DNA of 64,000 nucleotides from Novosphingobium rosa NBRC 15208. Its GTDB lineage: Bacteria; Pseudomonadota; Alphaproteobacteria; Sphingomonadales; Sphingomonadaceae. Below the pieces are notes generated by a model, which saw only the letters and a program-made list of their open reading frames with translations, searched no databases and was not told where the DNA came from. Where the stretch lies: NCBI RefSeq assembly GCF_001598555.1, contig NZ_BCZE01000030.1, positions 1-64,000 on the forward strand. Reading direction: 5' to 3'. Each line of letters starts with the position of its first letter. Position 1 is the first letter of the stretch. This document shows positions 1 to 7,376 of the stretch, piece after piece. The position numbers were made by a program, and so were the translations under genes.

Positions 1-732
1 AAGCTCATGCAGCACGGTGCGATAGTAATTGATGGGCTCGATGAAAGCGGCCTGTAACGGCACCTCGATCCGATCAGCGCGCGGCATATAGCAGGCATGC
101 GGCGCCCCGATAGCCATGTTCGCTCCGCTGGCCGCGATCAGCGCCTCGGCCTCGGGAATGGTCACGAGATCGGCCCGCTGCTCGCTGCCCTCCGCCTCAT
201 AGAGATGGCTCGGCAGATCGTCACATTGCGCGACATTGAAAGCCGTGAAGCGCTTGAGGAACGCCACCTGCCGCACCTCATCGCCCCCGCCAGAAGATGC
301 GCAGACATCCGCGCCAGAGCTGACACCAGCCGCCCCACCATCACCGCCCCGCGCATTCTTGGGCGTGAAACGATCCGCATAGCAAACCGTCACGCCGCGC
401 TCGCCCTTGCGGATATGCCCGCCCAACGCCTCGGCCTGCTTGAAGGTCAGCCAACGCTGCGCGGTAAACTTCCCCTCGAAAAGGGCATGCCAGAGAATCA
501 GAATGTTGATCCCCGAATAAGCCCGCCCGCTGCTGGCATTGCGGGGAAGCCCCGCTAGCACCGTAGAGCTATCCCAAGGCTGCACCCAAGGGAGCCGCCC
601 CTCCTCCAACTGCGCAATAATGCGCGTCGTCACCTGTGAATAAAGCTCCTCCATGGGCCGAGGCCGGGAAGCCTCCGCCTGGGAAGAGCCCGAACGCCCG
701 GAAAGCCTGCGCGAGGTATGATTGAAAGCCAT
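1..732 (-). CDS. ardC: ArdC-type antirestriction protein (zincin-like), C-terminus outside window
   Basis: The frame is open from an ATG at 732 to the left edge, giving 244 codons. It reads like the ArdC N-terminal ssDNA-binding domain (PMEELYSQVTTRIIAQLEEG, about residues 27-46; LPWVQPW; RAYSGINILIL; LTFKQAEALGGHIRKGERG). It continues into the zincin-like region and breaks off exactly at YRTVLHEL, where the family has its HExxH-type zinc site. ArdC proteins bind single-stranded DNA and protect incoming plasmid DNA from host restriction during transfer. A Shine-Dalgarno-like AGGAG/AAGGA lies just upstream of 732. A linker rich in Gly, Ala and Ser sits near residue 130. The gene is preceded by about 600 bp without a convincing gene. 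Confidence 0.9.
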   Translation of the reverse strand, partial: MAFNHTSRRLSGRSGSSQAEASRPRPMEELYSQVTTRIIAQLEEGRLPWVQPWDSSTVLAGLPRNASSGRAYSGINILILWHALFEGKFTAQRWLTFKQAEALGGHIRKGERGVTVCYADRFTPKNARGGDGGAAGVSSGADVCASSGGGDEVRQVAFLKRFTAFNVAQCDDLPSHLYEAEGSEQRADLVTIPEAEALIAASGANMAIGAPHACYMPRADRIEVPLQAAFIEPINYYRTVLHEL

Positions 733-1240
733 GATCCTTCACTCCTGCCTAAACCGCCGCAAACCGGCGCCGGTCTGGCGGGTGGGCGGCAGGAGCATGA
801 CCAGAAGGCCTGTCGATAAAGGCGCGGGGCACCCGCAGGGCCGGAATGGAATGGAGGACCCCGGCTCTGCCGGGGGTTGCGCCGCGACGCGACGGGCCTA
901 CAGGGCAGCGACGCCCACCCGTCAGACTGGAGCCGGAGGCCAACGCCAGCGCGCACAGCGCGCTGTCCGCCAGGACGGGCAAAGCCCGGCCCCCGCGCCA
1001 AGGGCGCGGCCCTTCCCCCCTTCCGCGTCAGCGATCGTAAGCAGCTATGCTGACGAGACGCCGCAGGCGGCTCGGGTGGAGCGCAGCGGAACCAGAGCGC
1101 GGTCCGGCACCCCGAACAGGGGAGCCGGAGACGCCCTGAGAGTGTTCACCACCACCACGCCGTCACCCGCTCAAGGACTTCCAGAGCGGCCCCGTCATGC
1201 AGATCGCATGGCGAGAGACGACGAGAGGCAACTTCAGGAT
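733..1240 (-). other. GC-rich multi-hairpin region upstream of ardC, no gene seen
   Basis: No frame here looks like a protein: the open frames on both strands are rich in Arg, Pro and Gly and overlap one another. The region instead holds a series of perfect or near-perfect hairpins: the palindrome ACCGGCGCCGGT (763-774); CCCCGGC-TCT-GCCGGGG (859-875); CAGCGCGC-ACA-GCGCGCTG (947-965); CGGGC-AAA-GCCCG (976-988); CCGCGCC-AAG-GGCGCGG (993-1009); CGTCAGC with GCTGACG (1026-1055); GCCG-CAGG-CGGC (1060-1071); and a stem at 1103-1129. It lies directly 5' of ardC. It may be a structured leader RNA or a folded single-strand promoter of the Frpo/ssi kind, which is inference only. Confidence 0.4.
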
Positions 1241-1301
1241 GCAGTGAGATGCACCTATTTGCACCGTTTTGTCCGGTTCAAACTGGCAGCATTTTAGACG
1301 A

Positions 1302-1318
1302 AAATCGCGGCACGATTT
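1302..1318. promoter_or_regulatory. Inverted repeat upstream of alpA
   Basis: The inverted repeat AAATCG-N5-CGATTT lies 20 bp before the alpA start and just ahead of its ribosome binding site. AlpA proteins are small DNA-binding regulators, so an autoregulatory operator is possible. The arms are only 6 bp and I see no promoter boxes I would defend. Confidence 0.25.
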
Positions 1319-1338
1319 CTCGTGAAAGGATTGTCCTT

Positions 1339-1554
1339 ATGGCCACCGATTCCTTCATCCGCCTCGCCGAAGTGCTCAAGCGCACGAGCCTGAGCCGGGC
1401 GACTCTCTATCGGAAAATCCAGGACGGAAGCTTCCCGGCCCAGACCAAGCTCTCCACCCGGCGCTGCGGATGGAAAGAATCCGTCCTCCAGAATTGGTGT
1501 GACAATCCCATGAACTGGAGCGCGGCCAGCATGCAATCTCCGGAAAATCAGTAA
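1339..1554 (+). CDS. alpA: AlpA-family DNA-binding regulator
   Basis: A 71-aa protein whose N-terminus (SFIRLAEVLKRTSLSRATLY, followed by RKIQDGSFPAQ) matches the AlpA/MerR-like winged HTH used by phages and integrative elements to control integrase or excision genes. The ATG at 1339 follows GAAAGGA with 8 nt spacing, which is better than the upstream in-frame start at 1249. In the P4 and ICE families AlpA activates the integrase; here the integrase is about 12 kb away, so that role is inferred. The frame is followed directly by a second, decayed AlpA-like C-terminus after the TAA stop. Confidence 0.85.
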   Translation: MATDSFIRLAEVLKRTSLSRATLYRKIQDGSFPAQTKLSTRRCGWKESVLQNWCDNPMNWSAASMQSPENQ

Positions 1555-1611
1555 TCCGCCATTCGGGCCTGGCTCGAAAATCCCACACGTTGGTCAGCCA
1601 GAGAAGCCTGA
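1555..1611 (+). pseudogene. Remnant of a second AlpA-like C-terminus
   Basis: Reading on in frame past the alpA stop gives SAIRAWLENPTRWSAREA before a TGA at 1609-1611. This aligns with the end of the intact AlpA (SVLQNWCDNPMNWSAAS), sharing W, N-P, W-S-A and several similar residues. The DNA is diverged. It looks like the tail of a different alpA allele left behind by recombination or an old tandem duplication. No start codon or N-terminal HTH remains for it. Confidence 0.4.
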
Positions 1612-1794
1612 TCGAGCAAGGCGTCAATAGCAGCTTTCCCCGCCCGAACCCTGGTTGAGCTCCGCCTCATATCGGACGATCGCTATCCCGGTCGGGAATG
1701 GACGACACGTTGCGCCGCTCGTCGCGAAACCACCATGGAAGTCGCCGAAAAGCTGGCCAACCATCTTGAAGCGCACCCACTTCAGGAGGACTAA
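1612..1794 (+). pseudogene. Open coding-like frame without a convincing start
   Basis: After the TGA at 1609 the same frame stays open for 60 codons to TAA at 1792-1794 and has protein-like composition (ELRLISDDRYPGREW, then ETTMEVAEKLANHLEAHP). The only ATG lies near the end (1734), leaving 19 residues. I do not recognise the family. It is probably the 3' remnant of a gene whose front was lost when the flanking alpA region was rearranged. Confidence 0.3.
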
Positions 1795-1839
1795 ACGAAG
1801 CAGCCCAGCGGATCGGAACGCGCTCCATGTAGGCAATCG

Positions 1840-1860
1840 GCGTTCTACCAACTAGACTGG
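1840..1860 (-). other. tRNA D-arm-like fragment
   Basis: On the minus strand this reads AGTCTAGTTGGTAGAACGC, very close to the tRNA D-arm (AGCTCAGTTGGTAGAGCGC in the tRNA-Val at 14527-14602). The following bases do not form an anticodon or T arm. It may be a scrap of a tRNA carried by an earlier integration event, or a chance match. Confidence 0.3.
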
Positions 1861-1902
1861 CATTCCGCCAAGGGTCTTTTCATTTGAACGGAAACAACAT
1901 AT

Positions 1903-1921
1903 ATCCTTCATCTGAAAGGAT
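1903..1921 (+). promoter_or_regulatory. Inverted repeat covering the Xre antitoxin ribosome binding site
   Basis: ATCCTT-CATCTGA-AAGGAT is a perfect 6-bp inverted repeat. Its right arm contains the AAAGGA ribosome binding site of the antitoxin gene starting at 1928. It could be the operator for autorepression of the toxin-antitoxin operon, or an RNA hairpin masking the ribosome binding site. Xre-type antitoxins commonly repress their own promoter. Confidence 0.4.
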
Positions 1922-1927
1922 GCTGTG

Positions 1928-2302
1928 ATGACCGCACTTGCCACCCCGCAGACCGATCGCGCCACGGCGCTGAGCGGAGCCATCGTCCGCATCGCCGAGT
2001 TCTGGGCGCTCAGCAACACCAAGCTGGGCGCGATTCTCGGCCTCTCCGCCCCGACGATCTCCCGCCTGAAACGGGGAACAAGCGAACTGGATCCAGCCTC
2101 CAAATCCTTCGAAGCCGGGCAATTCCTGCTGCGCCTGTTTCGTAGTCTCGATGCCCTGCTCGGCAGCGATGATGCCGCCGCGCGTCGCTGGCTCGACACG
2201 GTCAATCTTGATATGGCGGCCAAGCCGATCGACAAACTCGACACGATGCGCGGCCTGATCGAAGTGTGTGATTATGTGGACTTCTACCGCGCTCGCGTCT
2301 GA
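1928..2302 (+). CDS. Antitoxin of Xre/MbcA/ParS (DUF2384) family
   Basis: A 124-aa protein with an N-terminal Xre-like HTH (LSNTKLGAILGLSAPTISRL, about residues 28-47) and a C-terminal MbcA/ParS toxin-binding part (RRWLDTVNLDMAAKPIDKL, then TMRGLIEVCDYVDFY). It overlaps the following RES-domain gene by 29 nt, the standard order for Xre-RES modules: the antitoxin first binds DNA, then blocks the NAD-consuming toxin. ATG at 1928 has AAAGGA 7 nt upstream; a GTG at 1925 is an alternative. Such pairs often stabilise mobile elements. Confidence 0.88.
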   Translation: MTALATPQTDRATALSGAIVRIAEFWALSNTKLGAILGLSAPTISRLKRGTSELDPASKSFEAGQFLLRLFRSLDALLGSDDAAARRWLDTVNLDMAAKPIDKLDTMRGLIEVCDYVDFYRARV

Positions 2303-2993
2303 GCATCGGAGCTACCAGGGCACGATCTGGCGACTGGTTGAGGGACAGCACCGGATTTCGACGAACCGGCTGGCCCGGGACGGTGCCACCCAGGCCTTGC
2401 TGGAAGAACTGGCGGAGGAGGTAAAGCCGATGGTGCCGGAAGGCGCTCGGCATCTGCACTTCCTGCTCGCCACGCCTTTTCGCTATGGCCATAAGAGCGC
2501 GAGCCGCTTCCGCCGCGCCAATGAGCGCCCCGGCATCTTCTATGCCGCCGAGGCCGAAACAACCGCCATCGCCGAAACCGCTTACTGGTCTTTGCGCTTC
2601 TTCAGCCGATCGCCGGGCTTCTCCCCTCCCACCACGACAGTGGAATACACCAGCTTCCATGTGCGCGTTGCGACCGACCGTGCCCTGGATCTCACGACCG
2701 AGCCTTTCGCGGAACAGGAAGGCAACTGGATGGCCCCAGATGACTACACCGCCTGCCAGGATCTGGCCACGCAAGCGCGCGAGGCCCAAACCGCCTTGAT
2801 CCGCACCTTGTCCGTGCGCGCGGAAAAAGGACAATGCAATATCGTGGTTCTTGCTCCCGAAGCCTTTGAGGTTGCCATGCCCACGATCCACAGGACATGG
2901 CATTTTCGTCACCAGGGTGGCCGCCTATCGGTGCTCGGCGCCTTCCCTTCCGAGGACCGGCACGAATTCTCTGGCGCCGAATTCGGATTATAA
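2274..2993 (+). CDS. RES-domain toxin (predicted NAD+-degrading)
   Basis: A 239-aa protein with the RES fold signature: IWRLVEG near residue 17, then ASRFRRANERPGIFYAAEAE with TAIAETAYW (about residues 80-108), matching the Arg, Tyr and Glu positions of the family. RES toxins split NAD+ and arrest growth until neutralised by the partner Xre/MbcA antitoxin, encoded just upstream with a 29-nt overlap. It is longer than compact RES toxins (about 150 aa), as in the larger subgroup with an N-terminal extension. ATG at 2274 is preferred over GTG at 2268. It appears intact. Confidence 0.87.
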   Translation: MWTSTALASEHRSYQGTIWRLVEGQHRISTNRLARDGATQALLEELAEEVKPMVPEGARHLHFLLATPFRYGHKSASRFRRANERPGIFYAAEAETTAIAETAYWSLRFFSRSPGFSPPTTTVEYTSFHVRVATDRALDLTTEPFAEQEGNWMAPDDYTACQDLATQAREAQTALIRTLSVRAEKGQCNIVVLAPEAFEVAMPTIHRTWHFRHQGGRLSVLGAFPSEDRHEFSGAEFGL

Positions 2994-3016
2994 GCGAGCG
3001 ATCGGCCACCTTGGGC

Positions 3017-3181
3017 ATGGCTGGTGCCGAGGCGAAACGCACTGCACCTGGGCCAGCCTTGGAGAAGGATCATGCCTGCCTCCAGACCGAGTCAGCACGC
3101 CATTTCTGTCCATTTTCGACCAGCCAGGCTTTTGTGATTGGTCGCGCCGCGCTTTCCGGAACGATCGGCGGGCAATCTTAA
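3017..3181 (+). CDS. Possible small ORF, 54 aa, unrecognised
   Basis: An ATG-started frame (MAGAEAKRTAPGPALEKD...) that ends just before a terminator-like hairpin. No clear ribosome binding site and no known family. It is the only plausible frame in the 310 bp between the RES toxin and the next gene, and may be a chance ORF. Confidence 0.2.
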   Translation: MAGAEAKRTAPGPALEKDHACLQTESARHFCPFSTSQAFVIGRAALSGTIGGQS

Positions 3182-3183
3182 GG

Positions 3184-3210
3184 CCGCATTCCTGTTGGTA
3201 AGGAGTGCGG
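3184..3210 (+). terminator. Terminator-like hairpin after the toxin-antitoxin operon
   Basis: CCGCATTCCT and AGGAGTGCGG pair over 10 bp (one G-T pair) around a 7-nt loop. There is no strong T run afterwards, so intrinsic termination is uncertain. Its position, about 190 bp past the toxin stop, suits the end of the operon. Confidence 0.4.
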
Positions 3211-3303
3211 TTCGCGCTGGAACCAAAACACACCTCTTTCGTTGACGGAGCACCCCAGCATTTTCACTTACGGCAAGTCACGGACCACGCGCGAGTAAAC
3301 CCC

Positions 3304-3540
3304 ATGAATCCGGAGATTCTTCCACCTGGAAAAGCAGCGGCCACGCTTTTTGTTGAGAACAAGCAGGGCGCCATTTTAGCCGTCTTCGATGACGCTTTCC
3401 AGAGTTGCGCCAAGGTCCTCATGAAAATGTCGCCGCCCGAGGACGGGAGCGTATTGTGGATCGAGTGCATGGGACAAAAGTTCGATGCCGCGTGGGTCCA
3501 GGCCCATTTCAGGGCAGATCCGGACAACGATACGGAATGA
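3304..3540 (+). CDS. Small hypothetical protein, 78 aa
   Basis: Begins MNPEILPPGKAAATLFVENK and ends FRADPDNDTE. Codon use is reasonable and composition is that of a soluble mixed alpha/beta protein, but I know no family. No strong ribosome binding site precedes ATG 3304; an upstream in-frame start at 3205 would add an implausible segment. It stands alone between the toxin operon and the photolyase. It could be a genuine orphan of the element or a decayed gene. Confidence 0.4.
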   Translation: MNPEILPPGKAAATLFVENKQGAILAVFDDAFQSCAKVLMKMSPPEDGSVLWIECMGQKFDAAWVQAHFRADPDNDTE

Positions 3541-3731
3541 TCGATGGGCTTGCCGCAGCAGCCGATCTCCACATTTTGCTGTCGCTTCTCCAAAATTGAG
3601 GCACAATCTCAATCACCGCGCGATCGCAGCGTGAAGATCGCGGTGCTCCTATCAGGCCTACGCATCATGAAGCCGAGCCCTGGCGAATTGCGCCGCCCCC
3701 ACCCTGACATTCACCGAGAGCGGTGCAGCCC

Positions 3732-5261
3732 ATGACGGTCCTCGTTCCCGTCCTGGGTGATCAGCTATCGTTTGATCTGTCATCTCTCGCCACGGTCTCC
3801 CAGCAGGACGCCATTGTGCTGATGATGGAGGTTTCTGACGAGACCACCTACGTGCGCCATCACAAACAGAAGCTTGTCTACATCATCTCAGCAATGCGGC
3901 ATCATGCCCAGGCACTGAGGGAGGCGGGCTGGCGGGTCGATTACATGCGCCTCGACAATCCGGACAACAGCGGCAGTTTCACCGGCGAAATGGCCCGCGC
4001 TATCGAGCGGCACGATCCTCGCCAGATTGTTGTTACGGAAGCCGGGGAATGGCGGGTCTCCGCTATGCTCGACAGCTGGGAGACCATCTTCGGCCTCCCC
4101 GTGTCCATCTGTCGCGACAACCGCTTCATTTGCTCACACAAGGAATTCGAAGCCTGGGCGAGCGATCGGCGCGAACTGACGATGGAATTTTTCTATCGTG
4201 AGATGCGCAGAAAAACCGGATTGCTGATGCAGGATGGCAAGCCCGCATGCGGCCGCTGGAACTTCGACAAGGACAACCGCAAACCGGCAAAGCCGGATCT
4301 TTTGATGCCCCGGCCCCTGAGGTTTCCTCCCGACGCGATAACCCAAGAGGTGATCGCTCTTGTCGAGATGCGGTTCGCGGACCACCCAGGCTCCCTCGAA
4401 GGGTTTGATTACGCGGTCACCGCGGCAGATGCCGAGCGCCAGGCCGCGAGTTTCTTCGCAGATACCTTGCCTCAGTTCGGCGATTATGAGGACGCGATGC
4501 TCACCGGGGAGCGCTTCCTCTGGCATTCGATCCTATCACCCTACATCAACTCCGGACTGCTCGATCCGCTTGACCTGTGTCGACGCGCCGAAGCGGAATT
4601 TCGGGCGGGACGCGCGCCCTTGAACTCCGTCGAGGGCTACATCCGCCAGATTCTGGGCTGGCGCGAATATATGCGCGGCATCTATTGGCGAGAGGGGCCT
4701 GGCTATGTTGATCGCAACTTCTTGAACCACAAGCGGTCGCTGCCCGGTTGGTTCTGGACCGGCAAGACAGAGATGAATTGCCTGCATCAGGCGATCGGGC
4801 AGACCCTTGCCACCGCTCATGCCCATCATATCCAGCGGCTGATGGTCATCGGCAATTTCGCTCTGCTGATCGGCGCCGATCCAAAGCAGGTTCACCAATG
4901 GTATCTCGAGATCTATCTGGACGCCTATGAATGGGTGGAACTGCCCAATACGCTCGGCATGAGCCAGTTTGGCGACGGCGGCCTGCTCGGTTCGAAACCC
5001 TACATCTCGTCGGGTGCCTATATCAACCGCATGTCGGATTACTGCGGCGCATGCCGCTACGCGGTCAAGGAACGCGTCGGCGAGGATGCCTGCCCCTTCA
5101 ATGCGCTATATTGGGATTTCCTTGCCCGGCATCGCGACAAGCTTGGCGACAACCACCGGCTTGCCATGCCCTACCGCACCTGGGACCGCCAAACCTCGGA
5201 TGACCAGACGGCGACCCGCCGGCAGGCCAAGAGTTTCCTCGAAAGCCTCAATCGAAGCTGA
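3732..5261 (+). CDS. phrB: FeS-type (6-4) photolyase / CryB-like protein
   Basis: A 509-aa protein of the bacterial FeS-BCP photolyase group, which repairs (6-4) photoproducts with light and carries FAD and a [4Fe-4S] cluster. It starts VLVPVLGDQLSFDL, typical of the antenna-binding N-domain. With the ATG at 3732 the four cluster cysteines fall at residues 350 (EMNCLHQA), 438 and 441 (DYCGACRY) and 454 (EDACPFN), the same numbers I recall for Agrobacterium PhrB, which supports this start over GTG 3723. The FAD-binding C-domain is complete (GYIRQILGWREYMRGIYW; HAHHIQRLMVIGNFALLIG; NTLGMSQFGDGG). It is cargo of the element and converges with a helix-hairpin-helix gene. Confidence 0.93.
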   Translation: MTVLVPVLGDQLSFDLSSLATVSQQDAIVLMMEVSDETTYVRHHKQKLVYIISAMRHHAQALREAGWRVDYMRLDNPDNSGSFTGEMARAIERHDPRQIVVTEAGEWRVSAMLDSWETIFGLPVSICRDNRFICSHKEFEAWASDRRELTMEFFYREMRRKTGLLMQDGKPACGRWNFDKDNRKPAKPDLLMPRPLRFPPDAITQEVIALVEMRFADHPGSLEGFDYAVTAADAERQAASFFADTLPQFGDYEDAMLTGERFLWHSILSPYINSGLLDPLDLCRRAEAEFRAGRAPLNSVEGYIRQILGWREYMRGIYWREGPGYVDRNFLNHKRSLPGWFWTGKTEMNCLHQAIGQTLATAHAHHIQRLMVIGNFALLIGADPKQVHQWYLEIYLDAYEWVELPNTLGMSQFGDGGLLGSKPYISSGAYINRMSDYCGACRYAVKERVGEDACPFNALYWDFLARHRDKLGDNHRLAMPYRTWDRQTSDDQTATRRQAKSFLESLNRS

Positions 5262-5442
5262 GCAGGGCCTCAAGGCCATCGATATGACCTGTCATCCCGG
5301 GCACTTCCTCAAGCTGTCGCATTTCTCCGAATCGTCCGCGCTCGCTGCGATAGCGGACGATTTCATAGCCATGACCCTGGAGTTGCGGAACAGCATCAAG
5401 CTCGTCGGCGCTGGCAGTATTGATTTTGATTTTCCGTGGCAT
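5248..5442 (-). CDS. Small helix-hairpin-helix (ComEA-like) DNA-binding protein
   Basis: A 64-aa protein, MPRKIKINTASADELDAVPQ..., with the INTAS-x-x-EL-x-x-[VL]P pattern of ComEA-type helix-hairpin-helix motifs and a second half (GRFGEMRQLEEVPGM) completing the pair. Such folds bind DNA backbone without sequence specificity. It is convergent with the photolyase and overlaps its 3' end by 14 nt. The ATG at 5442 follows GGGGAGACGG; an upstream in-frame start at 5475 is less likely. A role in DNA repair with the photolyase is only suggested by proximity. Confidence 0.7.
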   Translation of the reverse strand: MPRKIKINTASADELDAVPQLQGHGYEIVRYRSERGRFGEMRQLEEVPGMTGHIDGLEALLSFD

Positions 5443-5475
5443 AACCGTCTCCCCGTCGCGCTTGATGGCCTGCAA

Positions 5476-5991
5476 ACGCTCGAAATTGCCGCTTGTTGCG
5501 CCTGGGGGGACCGAGCCCCGGCATGACGAGGCCGCGAACGACGTCTATGAGGACCAAGGCAAAACCCATGGCCGTTGGTGGCGGTGATCCGACACCGTGG
5601 AGATCGAGAGAGCATCGACAAGCAGTCGATGTCCGCGCCGGACATGGGGCGAGATGCCTGCCAAAAAGCCGGGTTCGCCCGCTGACGGTAACGCGGTTGT
5701 CACTTCGCTGCACCACGTGCCAGCTTGTTTTCCCGCGCTTCACGGGGAGGACGCAGCTTTTCCCAGCTACGCTTCACGATGAAATGAGAACGATTGCGAC
5801 AGGCGATATTGCCTCAACCATACCGCGTGATAACACGTCGCCTGATTGACGAGATCCAGGTGGAAGGGTTGCGGCGATTTCATTCCAGGGGGAGGCTTCA
5901 GCGTTTCCGTCCCCCGTTGAACGAAAATCGGCTTCGAAAAATTTCACCAATTCGGAAAACGATATAGTGCTTGAAGGGGCAAATTAGGTTC
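5476..5991. other. Intergenic stretch without a convincing gene
   Basis: About 515 bp between the helix-hairpin-helix gene and the LuxR-type gene. Several frames stay open but have Arg/Pro-rich, non-protein-like composition. One minus-strand frame (5396-5743) contains a short hydrophobic run (MGFALVLIDVVRGLVMPGLG), which might be a scrap of a membrane protein. The last 100 bp before 5992 are AT-richer and probably hold the promoter of the next gene. Confidence 0.35.
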
Positions 5992-6483
5992 ATGGCGCAG
6001 GGATTTGATCGGCTCACCGACCGGCAAAAGGACTGCCTTCGGCTGAAATACGGCCAACACGAAACGAAAGAGATCGCGGCAAAACTCTCTATCAGTCCAG
6101 ATATGGTGACTCAGCACCTGAAGCGCGCCAGGCAACATCTGGGCGTCAATCGGAGCTCTGAAGCAGCCCGCCTGTTTGCCGAACATGAGGGGCTGACCCC
6201 ATCCCATCCGGTGGTATCCCCTCCAACTGAACTCCACGAAGCACCGGAAATAGGCAATTTGGCCTCGTCCGCGATCGAGCTGGACGAGACCATCTATGTT
6301 CAAGAGGCTCTGGCGCCTTACTCCGCCCAGCAGCCGACGGAACAGAGAAGTTTCGGCTGGCCCGTACCAACGGCGAGGAGGCCAACTAATACGTTGTCAC
6401 GCATTGAAATGTTGGGGTGGGCACTGCTGATCGCCTTTATGGCCGTCTCCCTGCTCGGCGCAATGCGCGGACTGCTTCACTAG
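5992..6483 (+). CDS. LuxR-type HTH protein with C-terminal membrane anchor
   Basis: A 163-aa protein. The N-terminus (residues 1-60) is a GerE/LuxR HTH: FDRLTDRQKDCLRLKYGQHE, then TKEIAAKLSISPDMVTQHLK. A long linker rich in Pro and Glu follows, and the C-terminus is a single hydrophobic helix (MLGWALLIAFMAVSLLGAM) with a few residues after it. There is no receiver or autoinducer domain. This fits a tail-anchored, membrane-bound transcription factor, either released by proteolysis or acting at the membrane (inference). ATG 5992 is chosen over an upstream TTG at 5971; the ribosome binding site is weak. It opens a run of same-strand genes to radC. Confidence 0.8.
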   Translation: MAQGFDRLTDRQKDCLRLKYGQHETKEIAAKLSISPDMVTQHLKRARQHLGVNRSSEAARLFAEHEGLTPSHPVVSPPTELHEAPEIGNLASSAIELDETIYVQEALAPYSAQQPTEQRSFGWPVPTARRPTNTLSRIEMLGWALLIAFMAVSLLGAMRGLLH

Positions 6484-6551
6484 GACCGTCTTCACACACG
6501 TAAACCGCCAGAGACCGCGTGTGCCATGCCACTCGCGGAACGGAGACCTGC

Positions 6552-6884
6552 ATGTCCGTGACCCCCAATCTCATCCAGTCCGCTCGCGAAATCAAAACCG
6601 CCTTGGACACCAGCGAAGCCACCAACCTTTCCGCCATGCGCGATACCGCCCGCGCGATCGCCGAGATCGCCCACAGCTTCGTCGCGAACGGCGTTGCCGA
6701 CCAAGGGGTCATGGACGAGGCAATGGGCGCGCTGACCTCAATTCATCAAGGACAAAGGGCGCTGTTGTCCGCGCACAATCGTCTCGCAGCCTTCGGCCGC
6801 AAGCTCGGAATCCAGGAGACCCAATGGGGCGACTGCGTCCCATACGGCGCCAAAATCCCGCTCAACATCGTGGAAGCGGCCTGA
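6552..6884 (+). CDS. Small helical hypothetical protein
   Basis: A 110-aa protein (MSVTPNLIQSAREIKTALDT...) predicted from composition to be mostly alpha-helical and soluble, without signal peptide or cysteine clusters. ATG 6552 follows CGGAG with good spacing. It lies between the membrane-anchored LuxR-type gene and a small membrane protein. I do not recognise a named family. Codon use resembles the neighbouring cargo genes, so it is likely real. Confidence 0.7.
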   Translation: MSVTPNLIQSAREIKTALDTSEATNLSAMRDTARAIAEIAHSFVANGVADQGVMDEAMGALTSIHQGQRALLSAHNRLAAFGRKLGIQETQWGDCVPYGAKIPLNIVEAA

Positions 6885-6947
6885 ACAACTTGAGCGGGAA
6901 GCAATACCCCCGTTGACGGGTAGGCATCGTCATGGTGTGCAGAAGGC

Positions 6948-7376
6948 ATGCCTGAACTTCGCCAGATGAGCTTTGCGGTCTTCACAATCCTGGCATTCGC
7001 CTATGCCCTCTGCTGTGGGGGACGGCCCGAACGCCAGGGAGTGATCCTCAATCTGGTCGCGTCTCTGTTGTCAGTCGTGGCTGTCATCACGCTCGGCTGG
7101 AGCGCGATCTATCCGCTCCTGGTCATAGACATCGCGGTCTGTATCGGTTTCCTCGAAATCGCCGCCCGCTCCGATAGGTATTGGCCGATATGGTCCCTAG
7201 GCATGGCAATCCCATCAGTGGTCGCTCATCTCGCCAAACTGATAGGTCAGGACAGCGTCTGGCACCTTTACCAGAGAACGGAGAGCTTCTGGGCCTGGCC
7301 GGCCTTGACGGCGCTGATGGTGGGGACGTGGTTTCGTCAAGCCCGTCAGAAGACCGCGAACGCCTCTCAAATCTGA
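6948..7376 (+). CDS. Small multi-pass membrane protein, unknown function
   Basis: A 142-aa protein with about four hydrophobic segments (FAVFTILAFAYALCC; VILNLVASLLSVVAVITLGW; YPLLVIDIAVCIGFLEIAA; a Trp-rich segment near 120). There is no recognisable enzyme motif. Its 3' end overlaps the preferred start of radC by 49 nt, which suggests co-transcription. The start at 6948 has only a weak ribosome binding site. Small inner-membrane proteins next to radC occur in sphingomonad elements, but I cannot assign a role. Confidence 0.7.
   Translation: MPELRQMSFAVFTILAFAYALCCGGRPERQGVILNLVASLLSVVAVITLGWSAIYPLLVIDIAVCIGFLEIAARSDRYWPIWSLGMAIPSVVAHLAKLIGQDSVWHLYQRTESFWAWPALTALMVGTWFRQARQKTANASQI

Noticed and set aside
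722..1297. Plus-strand frame upstream of alpA
   Set aside because: Arg/Pro/Ala-rich with no family features, lying over the hairpin series; more likely noncoding.
7181..7327. N-terminal extension of RadC
   Set aside because: It only reads the membrane-protein gene in another frame; GTG 7328 has a better ribosome binding site.
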